From positions 620,001 through 684,000 of the forward strand of contig NZ_JAMDLH010000001.1 of assembly GCF_023721755.1 (NCBI RefSeq): a stretch of DNA of 64,000 bases, in the 5' to 3' direction. A model generated the notes under the pieces. The model searched no databases, had not been told where the DNA came from, and saw nothing but the letters and a program-made list of their open reading frames with translations. Positions 41,974-51,159 of the stretch are shown here, in pieces (the first letter of the stretch is position 1; each line of letters begins with the position of its first letter). The translations under genes and the position numbers were made by a program. The DNA comes from Pleomorphomonas sp. NRK KF1. GTDB lineage: Bacteria; Pseudomonadota; Alphaproteobacteria; Rhizobiales; Pleomorphomonadaceae.

Positions 41974-43011
41974 TCAGTCGGTCACCCGCTTCGCAAATCG
42001 CGCCGCCAGCACGCTGACGATCACCAACTGCAGGAAATGAAAGACCATGATCGGCGCCACGATCAGGCCGATGGCGGCGTTCTGGCCAAACATCACCGGG
42101 GCCAAGGGCACGCCGGTCGCCAGCGACTTCTTCGAGCCGCAGAACTGGCAGGCGATCCGATCGCGAATGTTGAAACCCATCATGGCGCAAACGCCGTTCA
42201 TGATCAGATAGACCACCAGGAACAGCACCACCGAGGCAACCGCGATTTCCACCACGACCATAAGATCGTTGGCGCTCCAGACACCCGCGGCCACGGAGTC
42301 GCAAAAGGAGTTGTAGACGATGGCCAGAATGGTGGAGCGGTCGGCGAGCTTCACCCAGAAGGCATTGCGATGTGCCCACTCGCCAAGCCACCGCCGCGCG
42401 ATCTGGCCGAGCACGATCGGCACCAGCACCAGCATCACCACCTTGAGGATCACCGGCAACAGCGGCATGTCGATGCCGTTGCTCTTCATGTACCAGCTCA
42501 TCAGGAGCGGCGTGACGAAAACGCCGAGGAGGCTCGATAGTGAAGCATTGAAAACGGCCGCCGGCACGTTGCCGCGTGCGATGTTGGTCATCGCCACCGA
42601 GGACGACACGGTGGACGGCAGCGCCGCCACGTAGAAGAAGCCGAGCCAGAGATCCTCCGAGAAAGCCCCGGGAATCAGTGCCTTTGCGGCCAGAAGCAGC
42701 ACCGGGAACAGCACGAAGGTGGCGAACTGCACGCAGATATGCAGCCGCCAGTGCAACACGCCCGCCCTCATTCGCTCCGGCGACAACGTCAGGCCATAGA
42801 GAAAGAACACCACCGACACGCCGTAGGTGGTGACATACTCGAAATGCAGAGGCCCGCCGCTCAAGCCGGGCGTCGGCCAGATCAGCGCAAGCGCCACCAT
42901 AAGGACGAGGCCGACGAGGAAGTAATCGAGCTTTGGCAGGCGGCGGAGCACGGTAGGGAGCTTTCGGGTGTCAGGCGGCCTTGCGGCGGGCGAGCGCATC
43001 GAGGGCCGCAT
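41974..43011 (-). CDS. Bile acid:sodium symporter (BASS)-family transporter
   Basis: 345 residues from the ATG at 43011, chosen because GAGGTG lies 6 nt upstream, although it overlaps dusA by 41 nt. Ten hydrophobic helices are seen. The family motif is in FYVAALPSTVSSSVAMTNIA, the first helix-break crossover, and the second is FGQNAAIGLIVAPIMVFHF. It belongs to the YfeH-type subgroup of sodium-coupled organic anion transporters. Translation is likely coupled to dusA. The cargo is unknown. Confidence 0.88.
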   Translation of the reverse strand: MRPSMRSPAARPPDTRKLPTVLRRLPKLDYFLVGLVLMVALALIWPTPGLSGGPLHFEYVTTYGVSVVFFLYGLTLSPERMRAGVLHWRLHICVQFATFVLFPVLLLAAKALIPGAFSEDLWLGFFYVAALPSTVSSSVAMTNIARGNVPAAVFNASLSSLLGVFVTPLLMSWYMKSNGIDMPLLPVILKVVMLVLVPIVLGQIARRWLGEWAHRNAFWVKLADRSTILAIVYNSFCDSVAAGVWSANDLMVVVEIAVASVVLFLVVYLIMNGVCAMMGFNIRDRIACQFCGSKKSLATGVPLAPVMFGQNAAIGLIVAPIMVFHFLQLVIVSVLAARFAKRVTD

Positions 43012-43957
43012 CGATCACCTCGAGGCCGGCGCCTTCCTTGACGCCCCCCTCGGTCAGGATGCGGCGCCAGGCGCGAGCGCCGGGAACCTTGTGATAGAGG
43101 CCGAGCATGTGTCGGGTGAAGACCGAGAGCCGCCCGCCGGCGGCGAGATGGGCTGCGATGTGGGGCCGCATCCGCTCCACCACGGCAAACGGGTCGGCAT
43201 CGTCGGTCGCCGCGCCATAGACGAGCCGGTCGACCGAGCCGAGGAGAGCCGATTCCTGATAGGCGGCGCGCCCCAGCATGACCCCATCGAGCGTCTTCAG
43301 AAGATCGAGAGCGGTATCGAGGTCGTTAATGCCACCATTGATGCCGATGAACACATCGGGATAACGTGCCTTGAGACGGCGGACGCGATCATAGTCGAGC
43401 GGCGGAATATCGCGGTTTTCCTTGGGGCTCAGCCCCTTCAACCACGCCTTGCGCGCATGCACCCAGAGCGCGGACACACCGGCGGCAATCACCGCGTCGG
43501 CGAGCTTGTCGAGCGCCTCCTCGGGGTCCTGTTCGTCGACGCCGATGCGACACTTGACGGTCACCGGCACGCCGACCGCCTGGCGCATCGCCGCGACGCA
43601 ATCGGCGACAAGCGCCGGCACCAGCATCAGACAGGCGCCGAAACGGCCCGACTGCACGCGGTCCGACGGACAGCCGACGTTGAGGTTGATCTCGTCATAG
43701 CCCCAGTCCTCGCCCACCTTGGCGGCAAAGGCCAACTCGGCCGGATCGGAGCCACCGAGTTGAAGGGCAACCGGGTGCTCCTCCGGATAGAAACCCAAGA
43801 GCCGCTCGCGATCCCCGAAACGGATCGCCGCCGTCGTCACCATCTCCGTGTAGAGCAGCGCATGCGCACTCAGCTGCCGATGGAACAGGCGACAGGCCCT
43901 GTCAGTCCAATCGAGCATCGGCGCAACGGCGAAAACGGGGGCGGCGTAGTGGGTCAT
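42971..43957 (-). CDS. dusA: tRNA-dihydrouridine synthase A
   Basis: 328 residues. The FMN barrel opens with FAVAPMLDWTDRACRLFHRQ, and the catalytic region is DEINLNVGCPSDRVQSGRFG with the general-acid Cys in NVGCPS. ALWVHARKAWLKGLSPKENR and GINGGINDLDTALDLLKTLD complete the DusA pattern. It reduces uridine at D-loop positions 20/20a of tRNA using FMN and NADPH. The downstream transporter gene begins inside its 3' end. Confidence 0.96.
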   Translation of the reverse strand: MTHYAAPVFAVAPMLDWTDRACRLFHRQLSAHALLYTEMVTTAAIRFGDRERLLGFYPEEHPVALQLGGSDPAELAFAAKVGEDWGYDEINLNVGCPSDRVQSGRFGACLMLVPALVADCVAAMRQAVGVPVTVKCRIGVDEQDPEEALDKLADAVIAAGVSALWVHARKAWLKGLSPKENRDIPPLDYDRVRRLKARYPDVFIGINGGINDLDTALDLLKTLDGVMLGRAAYQESALLGSVDRLVYGAATDDADPFAVVERMRPHIAAHLAAGGRLSVFTRHMLGLYHKVPGARAWRRILTEGGVKEGAGLEVIDAALDALARRKAA

Positions 43958-44105
43958 CGGGTCCTTTCAGATTGTTTCCGCTCCCATAAGCCAAAAGTCT
44001 CAAAAAGACGAGGGACTGCCGAGTTCAAAAGCGCGCGACGGGCGGCAAATCGTTTCGGTTGGCGGCAAGGGTCGGTATAACGGCACAGATCAACGGAGAC
44101 CCGAC

Positions 44106-44537
44106 ATGCCCGTCACCGACGTCGTCATCTTTCACAATCCCGACTGCGGCACATCGCGCAACGTGGTCCGTATCATCGAGGCGGCGGGCTATGCGCCTGT
44201 CGTCATCGAGTATCTCAAGACCGGTTGGACCAAGCCACAGCTTCTCGCGCTGTTCGCCGCCGCCGGCATCGCCCCTCGCGATGCGTTGCGTGTCAAGAAG
44301 TCCCCAGCCGCCGAACTCGGCCTCACCGACCCCTCTGTAGCAGACGAAGACATCATCGAAGCGATGATCGCTCACCCGATTCTCGTCGAGCGGCCCATCG
44401 TCGTGACGGCCAAGGGCACCGCGCTCTGCCGGCCGAGCGAGCAGGTGCTCGACCTCCTCGATCGTTGGCCGCCCGGACCCTTCGCCAAGGAAGACGGCGA
44501 ACTGGTGATCGACGCCGAAGGAAAGCGGGCCGGATAG
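44106..44537 (+). CDS. arsC: Arsenate reductase, ArsC (glutaredoxin-dependent) type
   Basis: 143 residues. The N-terminal HNPDCGTSRNVVRIIEAAGY carries the catalytic Cys of the CGTSRN motif. The arsenate-binding Arg residues are in IAHPILVERPIVVT and ALCRPSEQVLDLL. It reduces arsenate to arsenite using glutathione/glutaredoxin. No arsB, acr3 or arsR gene is adjacent, so it is an orphan. It could serve a related thiol-disulfide role. Confidence 0.93.
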   Translation: MPVTDVVIFHNPDCGTSRNVVRIIEAAGYAPVVIEYLKTGWTKPQLLALFAAAGIAPRDALRVKKSPAAELGLTDPSVADEDIIEAMIAHPILVERPIVVTAKGTALCRPSEQVLDLLDRWPPGPFAKEDGELVIDAEGKRAG

Positions 44538-44565
44538 ACGGGGCGTCCATCGCGTCCCGATCTTG

Positions 44566-45243
44566 TCATCCCTCGAAGGAAGCCCTGCCCCCATGCGCCG
44601 CCGACCACTCGGCCGGGGCATGCAGGAACTTCTCGACTTCCGCCAGCATCGCCGCCGGAAAGCGGTTCGACGCCTTGGCTTCGGCCAGCACGTCCCACCA
44701 GGTGGCAAGCGCGTGCAGCGTGATGCCGTCGGTGGCCAGCACCTCGATCGAGGACGGGAAGATGCCATAGTGGAAGACGACGAAGGCATGGCTCACCTTG
44801 AGGCCTGCGTCACGCATGGCCTTGGTGAAGATCAGCTTGGAACGGCCGTCGGACGCGAGATCCTCCACCAGGATGGCGCGGGCGCCTTCCTTGACGTCGC
44901 CCTCGATCTGGGCATTGCGACCGAAACCCTTCGGCTTCTTGCGCACGTAGAGCATCGGCAGTTCGAGGCGATCGGAAAGCCAGGCGGCAAAGGGAATGCC
45001 CGCCGTTTCTCCACCCGCCACGGCATCGAGCGACTCGGCGCCGATCTCCGACAGGATGATCTCCTCGGCGAAGGCCATCAGCCGCTTGCGCAGGCGCGGG
45101 AAGGAAATGAGCTTGCGGCAGTCGGTATAGACGGGGCTCGCCCAGCCGGAGGTGAAGATATACGGCTTTTCCGGGTTGAACTGGATGGCCTCGACCTCCA
45201 GCAGGAGGCGGGCGGTCTCGCGGGCGATGAACGACTTGTCCAT
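44566..45243 (-). CDS. pyrE: Orotate phosphoribosyltransferase
   Basis: 225 residues from the ATG at 45243, with GAGGACAG upstream. The OPRT core shows [20 protein letters not shown] (orotate loop), [40 protein letters not shown] (flexible catalytic loop) and [19 protein letters not shown] (PRPP-binding motif). The C-terminal extension with [19 protein letters not shown] is typical of Rhizobiales PyrE. It makes OMP from orotate and PRPP in pyrimidine synthesis. Confidence 0.95.
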   Translation of the reverse strand: MDKSFIARETARLLLEVEAIQFNPEKPYIFTSGWASPVYTDCRKLISFPRLRKRLMAFAEEIILSEIGAESLDAVAGGETAGIPFAAWLSDRLELPMLYVRKKPKGFGRNAQIEGDVKEGARAILVEDLASDGRSKLIFTKAMRDAGLKVSHAFVVFHYGIFPSSIEVLATDGITLHALATWWDVLAEAKASNRFPAAMLAEVEKFLHAPAEWSAAHGGRASFEG

Positions 45244-45321
45244 GGGCTGTCCTCTGGCTGATTTGCCCGGCCATAGCACAGCTTCCCCGCCCTGTCCTGC
45301 CCTTCGCGGTGCCAATCATAC

Positions 45322-45357
45322 GAAACGGCGGCCCTTCCCCAAGGGAAGAACCGCCGT
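45322..45357 (-). terminator. Rho-independent terminator downstream of the Sel1-like gene
   Basis: ACGGCGG (45325-45331) pairs with CCGCCGT (45351-45357), with an inner CTTCCC/GGGAAG helix, and the leftward strand continues with TTTCG. It lies between the Sel1-like gene stop and the pyrE start. Confidence 0.65.
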
Positions 45358-45430
45358 CAGTTGCCCTCAACCTCGGGCACGTAACTCTCAAGTCTTGCCG
45401 CGGGGCCCGTTCCGGGGCCGACCGCGTCGA

Positions 45431-45697
45431 TCAATGCAGCGAAATCCACTCGCGCGCTTCGCGCTGGGCAGCGGCGATCTCAACCGAAGACATTTCGTCG
45501 GCGAGCTCGCGACGGTAGCGGGCGGCACTTTCGGAACCACGGAAAGCGGCGATGTTGAACCACTTGTGGGCCTCGATGAGGTTCTGCTCCACATCACGCC
45601 CAACCGCGTACATCACGCCGAGTTCATAGAGGATGTCGCTGGTGGCACCGGCGCCGCCGGCCAGTTGATCGATCGAGTTCAGTTCAAGACGAGCCAT
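45431..45697 (-). CDS. Sel1-like repeat protein (88 aa)
   Basis: From the ATG at 45697 (another ATG is at 45703). It opens MARLELNSIDQLAGGAGATS and contains one Sel1-like helical repeat, DILYELGVMYAVGRDVEQNL, IEAHKWFNIAAFRGSESAAR, the alpha-alpha repeat pattern with Ala/Gly packing residues. Such short proteins are widespread in Rhizobiales, with unknown partners. The 5' leader contains a 7-bp hairpin (ATCTTCG/CGAAGAT at 45742-45760). The gene is monocistronic with its own terminator. Confidence 0.82.
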   Translation of the reverse strand: MARLELNSIDQLAGGAGATSDILYELGVMYAVGRDVEQNLIEAHKWFNIAAFRGSESAARYRRELADEMSSVEIAAAQREAREWISLH

Positions 45698-45954
45698 GAT
45701 CATTTTCCCTGTTCTGTATTCTCCGAGGTCTTCCGCCTCGTATCTTCGTGTTCCGAAGATGTGATCATGCTGCGCCAATTGATTAAAAAGCAGATTAAAT
45801 TGCAGACTTAACAAGCAGCAAACAAAAACTGAATGGAATGTTATGTTCAGGAGATATCAACCATCGAATCCGCCATTTTCGGGGAACACGGCCGTCCCGA
45901 CAGGAACGCACCCCAGACGTCGCGAAACCTTCCGGAAACCACGATCAAGGATGG

Positions 45955-46275
45955 CTATATCGATAGATTGAAGCAGAGCCCCGCCGCTTTGCCGCGTACC
46001 CACATCACCATGCCGTTGAGCGACATCTTCTGCTCGGGGATGTTGATGACCACCGTCTCGCCCACGGAGAGCTGACCATCGGTATTGTTGACCCGGCAGC
46101 CCCCCACACTCATGTCTTCAACGATGCACTCGCACGTATATTTATTGTGCTGCACGGTGGCGAGCAGGAAACACCTAGCTCTCTTGTAGCGCCGGCCATC
46201 CCCAACGCGAACATTGGGATTGCGAAGTTGCTTCAGAACATCCTGCATATGCAGCGAGTTTTGAGAGGCCGTCAT
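45955..46275 (-). CDS. PilZ-domain protein, candidate c-di-GMP receptor
   Basis: 106 residues. The c-di-GMP motifs are present: RRYKRAR near residues 28-34 (RxxxR) and EDMSVGGCRVNN (D-x-S-x-G-G). It ends with GMVMWVRGKAAGLCFNL, the last strand of the barrel. It has no other domain, so it acts by binding a partner. Flanking regions are AT-rich for this genome, and no operon partner is visible. Confidence 0.88.
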   Translation of the reverse strand: MTASQNSLHMQDVLKQLRNPNVRVGDGRRYKRARCFLLATVQHNKYTCECIVEDMSVGGCRVNNTDGQLSVGETVVINIPEQKMSLNGMVMWVRGKAAGLCFNLSI

Positions 46276-46419
46276 GCCTGCACTCCGTCGCGACTGCCAG
46301 GTAAGGCAATAACAATAACACGACGGGATATTTATTCATAATGACTCATAAAATACATAAAATGTGAACGATTATCTGCCAACCGCCCGCATGTATGAGC
46401 CATTCACAGTTCGATGAAA

Positions 46420-46450
46420 CCGCCTCGGCATCTCCGGGACTCCGAGGCGG
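46420..46450 (-). terminator. Rho-independent terminator downstream of the GST gene
   Basis: CCGCCTCGG (46420-46428) pairs perfectly with CCGAGGCGG (46442-46450); reading leftward, TTTC follows. It lies about 80 nt past the GST stop. Confidence 0.65.
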
Positions 46451-46530
46451 CATACAACTTTAGTCGCGCGCCTTGCTAAAGGTGGCCGATCATCCGCGGC
46501 TTGCGCGAATTGAGCGCACCGAGACGGTCG

Positions 46531-47238
46531 TTAGCGAGCCCGCTGGTTGAAAAGCACCTTCTGCGCTTCCTTGTCGTCGGCAAGATTGCTTGCCGGCGTC
46601 GGCGCGGTAATGGCGAGCGCCTTAGCAGTGGCAGGGCGGTTTGAAACCCGATCGATCCAGGCCATCACGTTCGGAAACTCTTCCGCCTTTATGTCCTGGC
46701 GTTCCCAGCCGCGCGCCCAGCCGACACAAGCCATGTCGACGATGGAATAATCGCCGCAGATGAAGTCCTTGCCGCTGAGCTGCTTTTCGAGCACGCCATA
46801 GAGGCGGTGCGTCTCATCCCTATAGCGCTTGATGGCATAGGGAAGCTTCTCAGGCGCATAGAGCGCAAAGTGATGGTTCTGACCGAGCATCGGTCCGAAG
46901 CCGCCCATCTGCCACATCAGCCACTGTTCGACCTCGACACGGCCGCGCTCGTCCGACGGATAGAACTTGCCGAACTTGCGGCCGAGATAGAGCAGAATGG
47001 CGCCGGACTCGAATACCGAAATCGGCTTGCCGTCCGGCCCTTCGGGGTCGACGATGGCCGGCATCTTGTTGTTGGGCGATATCGCCAGGAAATCCGGCTG
47101 GAACTGGTCGCCCTTGCCGATATTGATGAAATGCAGATTGTAGGGAACGCCGAGCTCCTCGAGCATGATCGTGATCTTGTGGCCGTTCGGCGTCGGCCAG
47201 TAGTAGAGGTCGATTGGTTTGGTCTGGGTCGCGGTCAT
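46531..47238 (-). CDS. Glutathione S-transferase, Nu-class (YghU/YfcG-like)
   Basis: 235 residues from the ATG at 47238, with GAGGAG upstream. The thioredoxin-like N-domain opens IDLYYWPTPNGHKITIMLEE, with Thr/Asn at the active position as in YfcG/YghU disulfide-bond reductases. SPNNKMPAIVDPEGPDGKP and FESGAILLYLGRKFGKFYP bind glutathione. The helical C-domain has MGGFGPMLGQNHHF. It likely has disulfide reductase or peroxidase activity with glutathione. No pathway genes are adjacent. Confidence 0.92.
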   Translation of the reverse strand: MTATQTKPIDLYYWPTPNGHKITIMLEELGVPYNLHFINIGKGDQFQPDFLAISPNNKMPAIVDPEGPDGKPISVFESGAILLYLGRKFGKFYPSDERGRVEVEQWLMWQMGGFGPMLGQNHHFALYAPEKLPYAIKRYRDETHRLYGVLEKQLSGKDFICGDYSIVDMACVGWARGWERQDIKAEEFPNVMAWIDRVSNRPATAKALAITAPTPASNLADDKEAQKVLFNQRAR

Positions 47239-47335
47239 CGGCTTCTCCTCACCCGTTTCCGTTATCGGCTTAGGGCGGGCCAGCATATTTGCTGCCCGTG
47301 CCGGCGAAAAGAGGCGGGCGATGAACTCGGCGTGT

Positions 47336-47632
47336 TCAGGTCGGCGGAGCGATCGCCTCGCTTTCAACGACGACCCCGATCTCCAAACCGTCGCGCCTGA
47401 TAATCCGCACATGGTAGCGCCGATGATCCGCTTCGTCCTCAAGCTCCAGGTCGAGCGGCAGCGGCCGCATCTCGGCAAGAACCAGCTTGGCGCCTCTCGC
47501 CGAACGGTCGCGGATCAGGCAGTCGGCGAGCCGTAGGCCATCGCGGCTCCGGAGAATGCCACCTCGGAGTCGCGTCCTGTGGCGATCTTCCCGGCGACGA
47601 TCACCGGGCTCGGACGAGGATGAGTCGGTCAT
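47336..47632 (-). CDS. PilZ-domain protein downstream of the flagellar stator genes
   Basis: 98 residues from the ATG at 47632. The binding motifs are DRRREDRHRTR (RxxxR) and IRDRSARGAKLVL (DxSxxG). It is a single PilZ domain preceded by a short acidic, Ser-rich N-terminus. It follows the MotB-type gene after 64 nt on the same strand. By analogy with YcgR-like brakes, it could tune the motor in response to c-di-GMP; that is inference. Confidence 0.82.
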   Translation of the reverse strand: MTDSSSSEPGDRRREDRHRTRLRGGILRSRDGLRLADCLIRDRSARGAKLVLAEMRPLPLDLELEDEADHRRYHVRIIRRDGLEIGVVVESEAIAPPT

Positions 47633-47696
47633 GAAGAGGCCCTGTCGGAGTAGATCCGACGGAGACTCCAATCGCTCGCTTGCCTCAACCTTGCGG

Positions 47697-48560
47697 TCAG
47701 AACGGACTCTCGCTCGGTAGGGCCGGTGCTTCCTTGAGCAGCACGAGCTCGATGCGGCGATTGCCGGATAGGAAAGGATCGTCGGGGAACATCGGATCCT
47801 TGTCGGCGACGCCGATCACCTGGGCTAGGCTGCCCGGCCCGAGGCCGAAGCTGCCGAGGATTTCCGCCGTGGCAAGCGCCCGCTTGGCGGAAAGCGCCCA
47901 GGCGGCGCCACCGGGAATGGCCATGTCGCCAGTCGATTCGGTATGCCCGATAATCTGAAGCCGGCCCGGCAACTGCTGGATGACCGGGGCGATGCGCGAC
48001 AGCAGGATCTTCATGCGGTCGGTCGGTTCGCTCGACTGCGAGGCGAACATCGGCCGACCATCCTGATCGATGATCGAGATGTGCAGGCCGTCCTCGGTGA
48101 CGTTGAGGATGATCTGCTTGGAAAGCTCGGCGTAGTCGGGCAGGTCCTGCAGCGCCTGCCGTAGCGACTCCGACGCCGTCAGATACTCGCGCGGCTTGCT
48201 CTCGGCGGCCTTCTCGAACCGGTTGGTGTTCACCTCCGGTCCCTGCTTCTCATACTGATCGTTGAAGTCAGTGGCGAATTCCACCGCATCCGACAAAGAC
48301 ATCGGTTGAACGTTGCGCAGATACTTGCGCTCCGGCAACCCGCTCTGCTCGATCATGCCGGCAGGGCGCTGCACCGACTGGTAGCCGAAGGCGTCGCGCA
48401 TCGAACCGGCGGCCTCGTGCAGCTTCTGCTCGTCCTGGCTGGAGAAGGACACGATCATCACGAAAAGCGCCATCAGGAGAGCCATCAGGTCGGCAAAGGT
48501 GATGACCCACGGCGCTCCGCCGTGTCCGCCACCGCCGCCGCCCTTCTTCTTGCCGCTCAT
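47697..48560 (-). CDS. motB: MotB/PomB-type flagellar stator protein with OmpA peptidoglycan-binding domain
   Basis: 287 residues from the ATG at 48560. A Gly-rich N-terminus (KKKGGGGGGHGGAPW) leads into the single helix VITFADLMALLMALFVMIVS with the ion-carrying Asp in FADL. The C-terminal OmpA domain contains LQIIGHTESTGDM, WALSAKRALATAEIL and SGNRRIELVLL. MotB anchors the stator to peptidoglycan and conducts ions with MotA. It lies downstream of the MotA-type gene on the same strand. Confidence 0.88.
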   Translation of the reverse strand: MSGKKKGGGGGGHGGAPWVITFADLMALLMALFVMIVSFSSQDEQKLHEAAGSMRDAFGYQSVQRPAGMIEQSGLPERKYLRNVQPMSLSDAVEFATDFNDQYEKQGPEVNTNRFEKAAESKPREYLTASESLRQALQDLPDYAELSKQIILNVTEDGLHISIIDQDGRPMFASQSSEPTDRMKILLSRIAPVIQQLPGRLQIIGHTESTGDMAIPGGAAWALSAKRALATAEILGSFGLGPGSLAQVIGVADKDPMFPDDPFLSGNRRIELVLLKEAPALPSESPF

Positions 48561-48678
48561 CCCGCCGTCCTTCCGCTTTCCGATTGCCCCGAGTCCCGAT
48601 CGTCGAAACGCCGATCCAATCTCTCGCCAACCCACCGGATTCCCCAAGGGACCGGAATCGAATTCTCCGTCCGAAGGG

Positions 48679-49458
48679 TCAGGCGGCTTCCTTGCCAGCT
48701 TCCGCCTTGGCCCGGTGCTTCAGCGGCAGATAGGAAAGGAGCTCCTCATGCACCTGCTTGGGGCTCTTGTTCTCGCGAATCATCAGCACCGCGTCGATGA
48801 CCATCGACTGGACTTCCGCCTCGTGATTGGCCCGGTTCGCCAGCTTGTCGGCCACGGGAGCCGCGACGACATTCGCAACAACCGCCCCGTAAAGCGTGGT
48901 TAGCAGCGCGATCGACATGGCCGGACCGATCTGCTTGGGGTCGGACATGTGAGCGAACAGCGACACGAGGCCGATGATGGTGCCGACCATGCCCATGCCC
49001 GGCGCAGCCTCGGCGATCTTGGCCCAGGCGGTGTGCCCCATGTGCAGACGCTCGTGCTGCAAGTCGCGCTCGCGCTCGAGAACGTGCTGGATGGTTTCGC
49101 CGGAATAGCCGTCGGCGATCATCTGGATCGCCTTCTGAAGGAAAGGCTCGTCGATTTCCAGCTTCTCAAGGCCCAGAGGGCCTTGCTTGCGCGCCACCTC
49201 GGCGATTTCGGTCAACTGGTCGAGCAGGTGGAAGGTATCATGCGTCTTGTACATGACGGCTTCCTTGAAGCCGCCGAACACGGCCACAGGGAAGGTCTTG
49301 AGCGTATACCGACCGAGCATCGCAACCAGGGCGCCGACGACCACGACGACGGTGGCCAGAAGGTTCATGAACATCATGATGTTCGAACCTTCGAGGATGA
49401 CGGCTACATAGAGCACGGCAAAGCCGCCGAAAACGCCTAGAAGGGTTGCAATATCCAT
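48679..49458 (-). CDS. motA: MotA/PomA-type flagellar stator protein
   Basis: 259 residues, closer in length to PomA/LafT than to rhizobial MotA (about 290). Four membrane helices: two near the start (DIATLLGVFGGFAVLYVAVI, LLATVVVVVGALVAMLG) and two near 160-220 (GMGMVGTIIGLVSLFAHM, MSIALLTTLYGAVVANVVAA). The cytoplasmic loop between them is charged (VARKQGPLGLEKLEIDEPFL, RERDLQHERLHMG). It forms the ion-driven stator with the MotB-type protein encoded downstream. No other flagellar genes are in the window. Confidence 0.9.
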   Translation of the reverse strand: MDIATLLGVFGGFAVLYVAVILEGSNIMMFMNLLATVVVVVGALVAMLGRYTLKTFPVAVFGGFKEAVMYKTHDTFHLLDQLTEIAEVARKQGPLGLEKLEIDEPFLQKAIQMIADGYSGETIQHVLERERDLQHERLHMGHTAWAKIAEAAPGMGMVGTIIGLVSLFAHMSDPKQIGPAMSIALLTTLYGAVVANVVAAPVADKLANRANHEAEVQSMVIDAVLMIRENKSPKQVHEELLSYLPLKHRAKAEAGKEAA

Positions 49459-49590
49459 CGATCGCTCGGGCTGGGGGGAATGAAACGGACTGTACGGCCT
49501 ACGCCGCGGAACCCCAGCCTCCTGACATTAACGATGGTGCCGATAAGGCAGGCTTAACGAACAGGGTTAACCAAACCTTCCGCCACATGA

Positions 49591-49616
49591 CAAAAAGGCG
49601 GCCCGTAGGCCGCCTT
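49591..49616 (-). terminator. Rho-independent terminator of the gatCAB operon
   Basis: AAGGCGGCC (49595-49603) pairs with GGCCGCCTT (49608-49616) around a TACG-type loop, and the leftward strand continues with TTTTTG. It lies about 50 nt after the gatB stop. Confidence 0.85.
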
Positions 49617-49666
49617 GAAGCAAATTGCCGTTTGCGGAGGGCAGCTTGTGCCGCCCTCGTCGACGC

Positions 49667-51145
49667 TTATTCGATTCCGAGCTTGGCCTTTACGAGATCG
49701 TTGACCGCCTGCGGATTGGCCTTGCCGCCGGTGGCCTTCATCACCTGGCCGACGAACCATCCGCTGAGAGTCGGCTTCGCCTTGGCCTGTTCCGCCTTGT
49801 CGGGGTTGGCGGCGATCACCTCGTCGACGGCCTTCTCGATGGCGCCGGTGTCGGTGACCTGCTTGAGGCCGCGCTCTTCGACCAGCTTCTTTGGATCGCC
49901 ACCTTCTGTGTAGACGATCTCGAACAGGTCTTTGGCGATCTTGCCCGAGATGGTGCCGTCGCCGATCAGGTCGACGATGGCGCCAAGCTGATCGGGCGTC
50001 ACCGGCGACGCCTCGATGCCCTTGCCATCCTTGTTGAGGCGGCCGAACAGCTCGTTGATCATGAAGTTGGCAACGGCCTTGCCGTCACGCTTCTTCGCCA
50101 CCAGCTCGTAATAGTCGGCCGAGGCGCGTTCGAGCGTCAGCACCATGGCGTCATAGGGCGTTATGCCGTAGTCGGCGACGAAGCGGGCCTTCTTCTCGTC
50201 CGGCAGTTCGGGAAGGTTGGCCTTCAGCCCCTCCACCCAAGCGGGATCGAGCTCAAGCGGCAACAGGTCCGGATCCGGGAAATAGCGATAGTCGTGCGCC
50301 TCTTCCTTCGATCGCATCGACCGCGTCTCGCCCTTGCCCGGATCGTAGAGCCGGGTTTCCTGGTCGATCTTGCCGCCGTCCTCGATGATGCCGATCTGCC
50401 GGCGCGCCTCGAACTCGACCGCCTGGGCAGCGAAGCGCATGGAGTTGACGTTCTTGATCTCGCAACGCGTGCCAAGCGGGTCGCCGGGCTTGCGCACGGA
50501 GACGTTGATATCGGCACGCATGGAGCCCTCTTCCATGTTGCCGTCACAGGTACCGAGATAGCGCAGGATGGTCCGAAGCTTGGCGAGATAGGCCTTCACC
50601 TCCTCCGACGAGCGAAGGTCGGGCTTGGAGACGATCTCCATCAGAGCCACGCCCGAACGGTTGAGGTCGACGAAGGACATGGTCGGGTGCTGATCGTGGA
50701 TCGACTTGCCGGCATCCTGCTCAAGGTGCAGCCGTTCGATGCCGATTTCGACGACGCCCTCGGGCATGTCGAGCAGCACCTTGCCCTCGCCGACGATCGG
50801 CTGCTTGTACTGGCTGATCTGATAGCCCTGCGGCAGATCCGGATAGAAGTAGTTCTTGCGATCGAACACCGAGTAGAGGTTGATCTCCGCCTTGAGACCA
50901 AGGCCGGTGCGGATGGCCTGCGCAACGCACTCTTCGTTGATCACCGGCAGCATGCCGGGCATCGCCGCGTCGACGAGCGACACGTGCATGTTCGGCTCGG
51001 CGCCAAAGACGGCCGAAGCGCCGGAGAACAGCTTGGCGTTGGAAGAGACCTGGGCGTGCACTTCGAGGCCGATGATGATCTCCCAGTCGCCGGTGGCGCC
51101 CTTGATGAGCTTCTTGGGGTCGGGGGTGCGGACTGCCATGTTCAT
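49667..51145 (-). CDS. gatB: Asp/Glu-tRNA amidotransferase subunit B
   Basis: 492 residues from the ATG at 51145. The N-terminal cradle domain has [40 protein letters not shown] and [20 protein letters not shown]. The C-terminal helical and YqeY-like tail domain starts near 300 ([20 protein letters not shown]). It phosphorylates misacylated Glu-tRNA(Gln) and/or Asp-tRNA(Asn) so that GatA-derived ammonia can amidate them. Third gene of gatCAB, 14 nt after gatA. Confidence 0.96.
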   Translation of the reverse strand: MNMAVRTPDPKKLIKGATGDWEIIIGLEVHAQVSSNAKLFSGASAVFGAEPNMHVSLVDAAMPGMLPVINEECVAQAIRTGLGLKAEINLYSVFDRKNYFYPDLPQGYQISQYKQPIVGEGKVLLDMPEGVVEIGIERLHLEQDAGKSIHDQHPTMSFVDLNRSGVALMEIVSKPDLRSSEEVKAYLAKLRTILRYLGTCDGNMEEGSMRADINVSVRKPGDPLGTRCEIKNVNSMRFAAQAVEFEARRQIGIIEDGGKIDQETRLYDPGKGETRSMRSKEEAHDYRYFPDPDLLPLELDPAWVEGLKANLPELPDEKKARFVADYGITPYDAMVLTLERASADYYELVAKKRDGKAVANFMINELFGRLNKDGKGIEASPVTPDQLGAIVDLIGDGTISGKIAKDLFEIVYTEGGDPKKLVEERGLKQVTDTGAIEKAVDEVIAANPDKAEQAKAKPTLSGWFVGQVMKATGGKANPQAVNDLVKAKLGIE

Positions 51146-51159
51146 GTTCTTCTCTCCCC

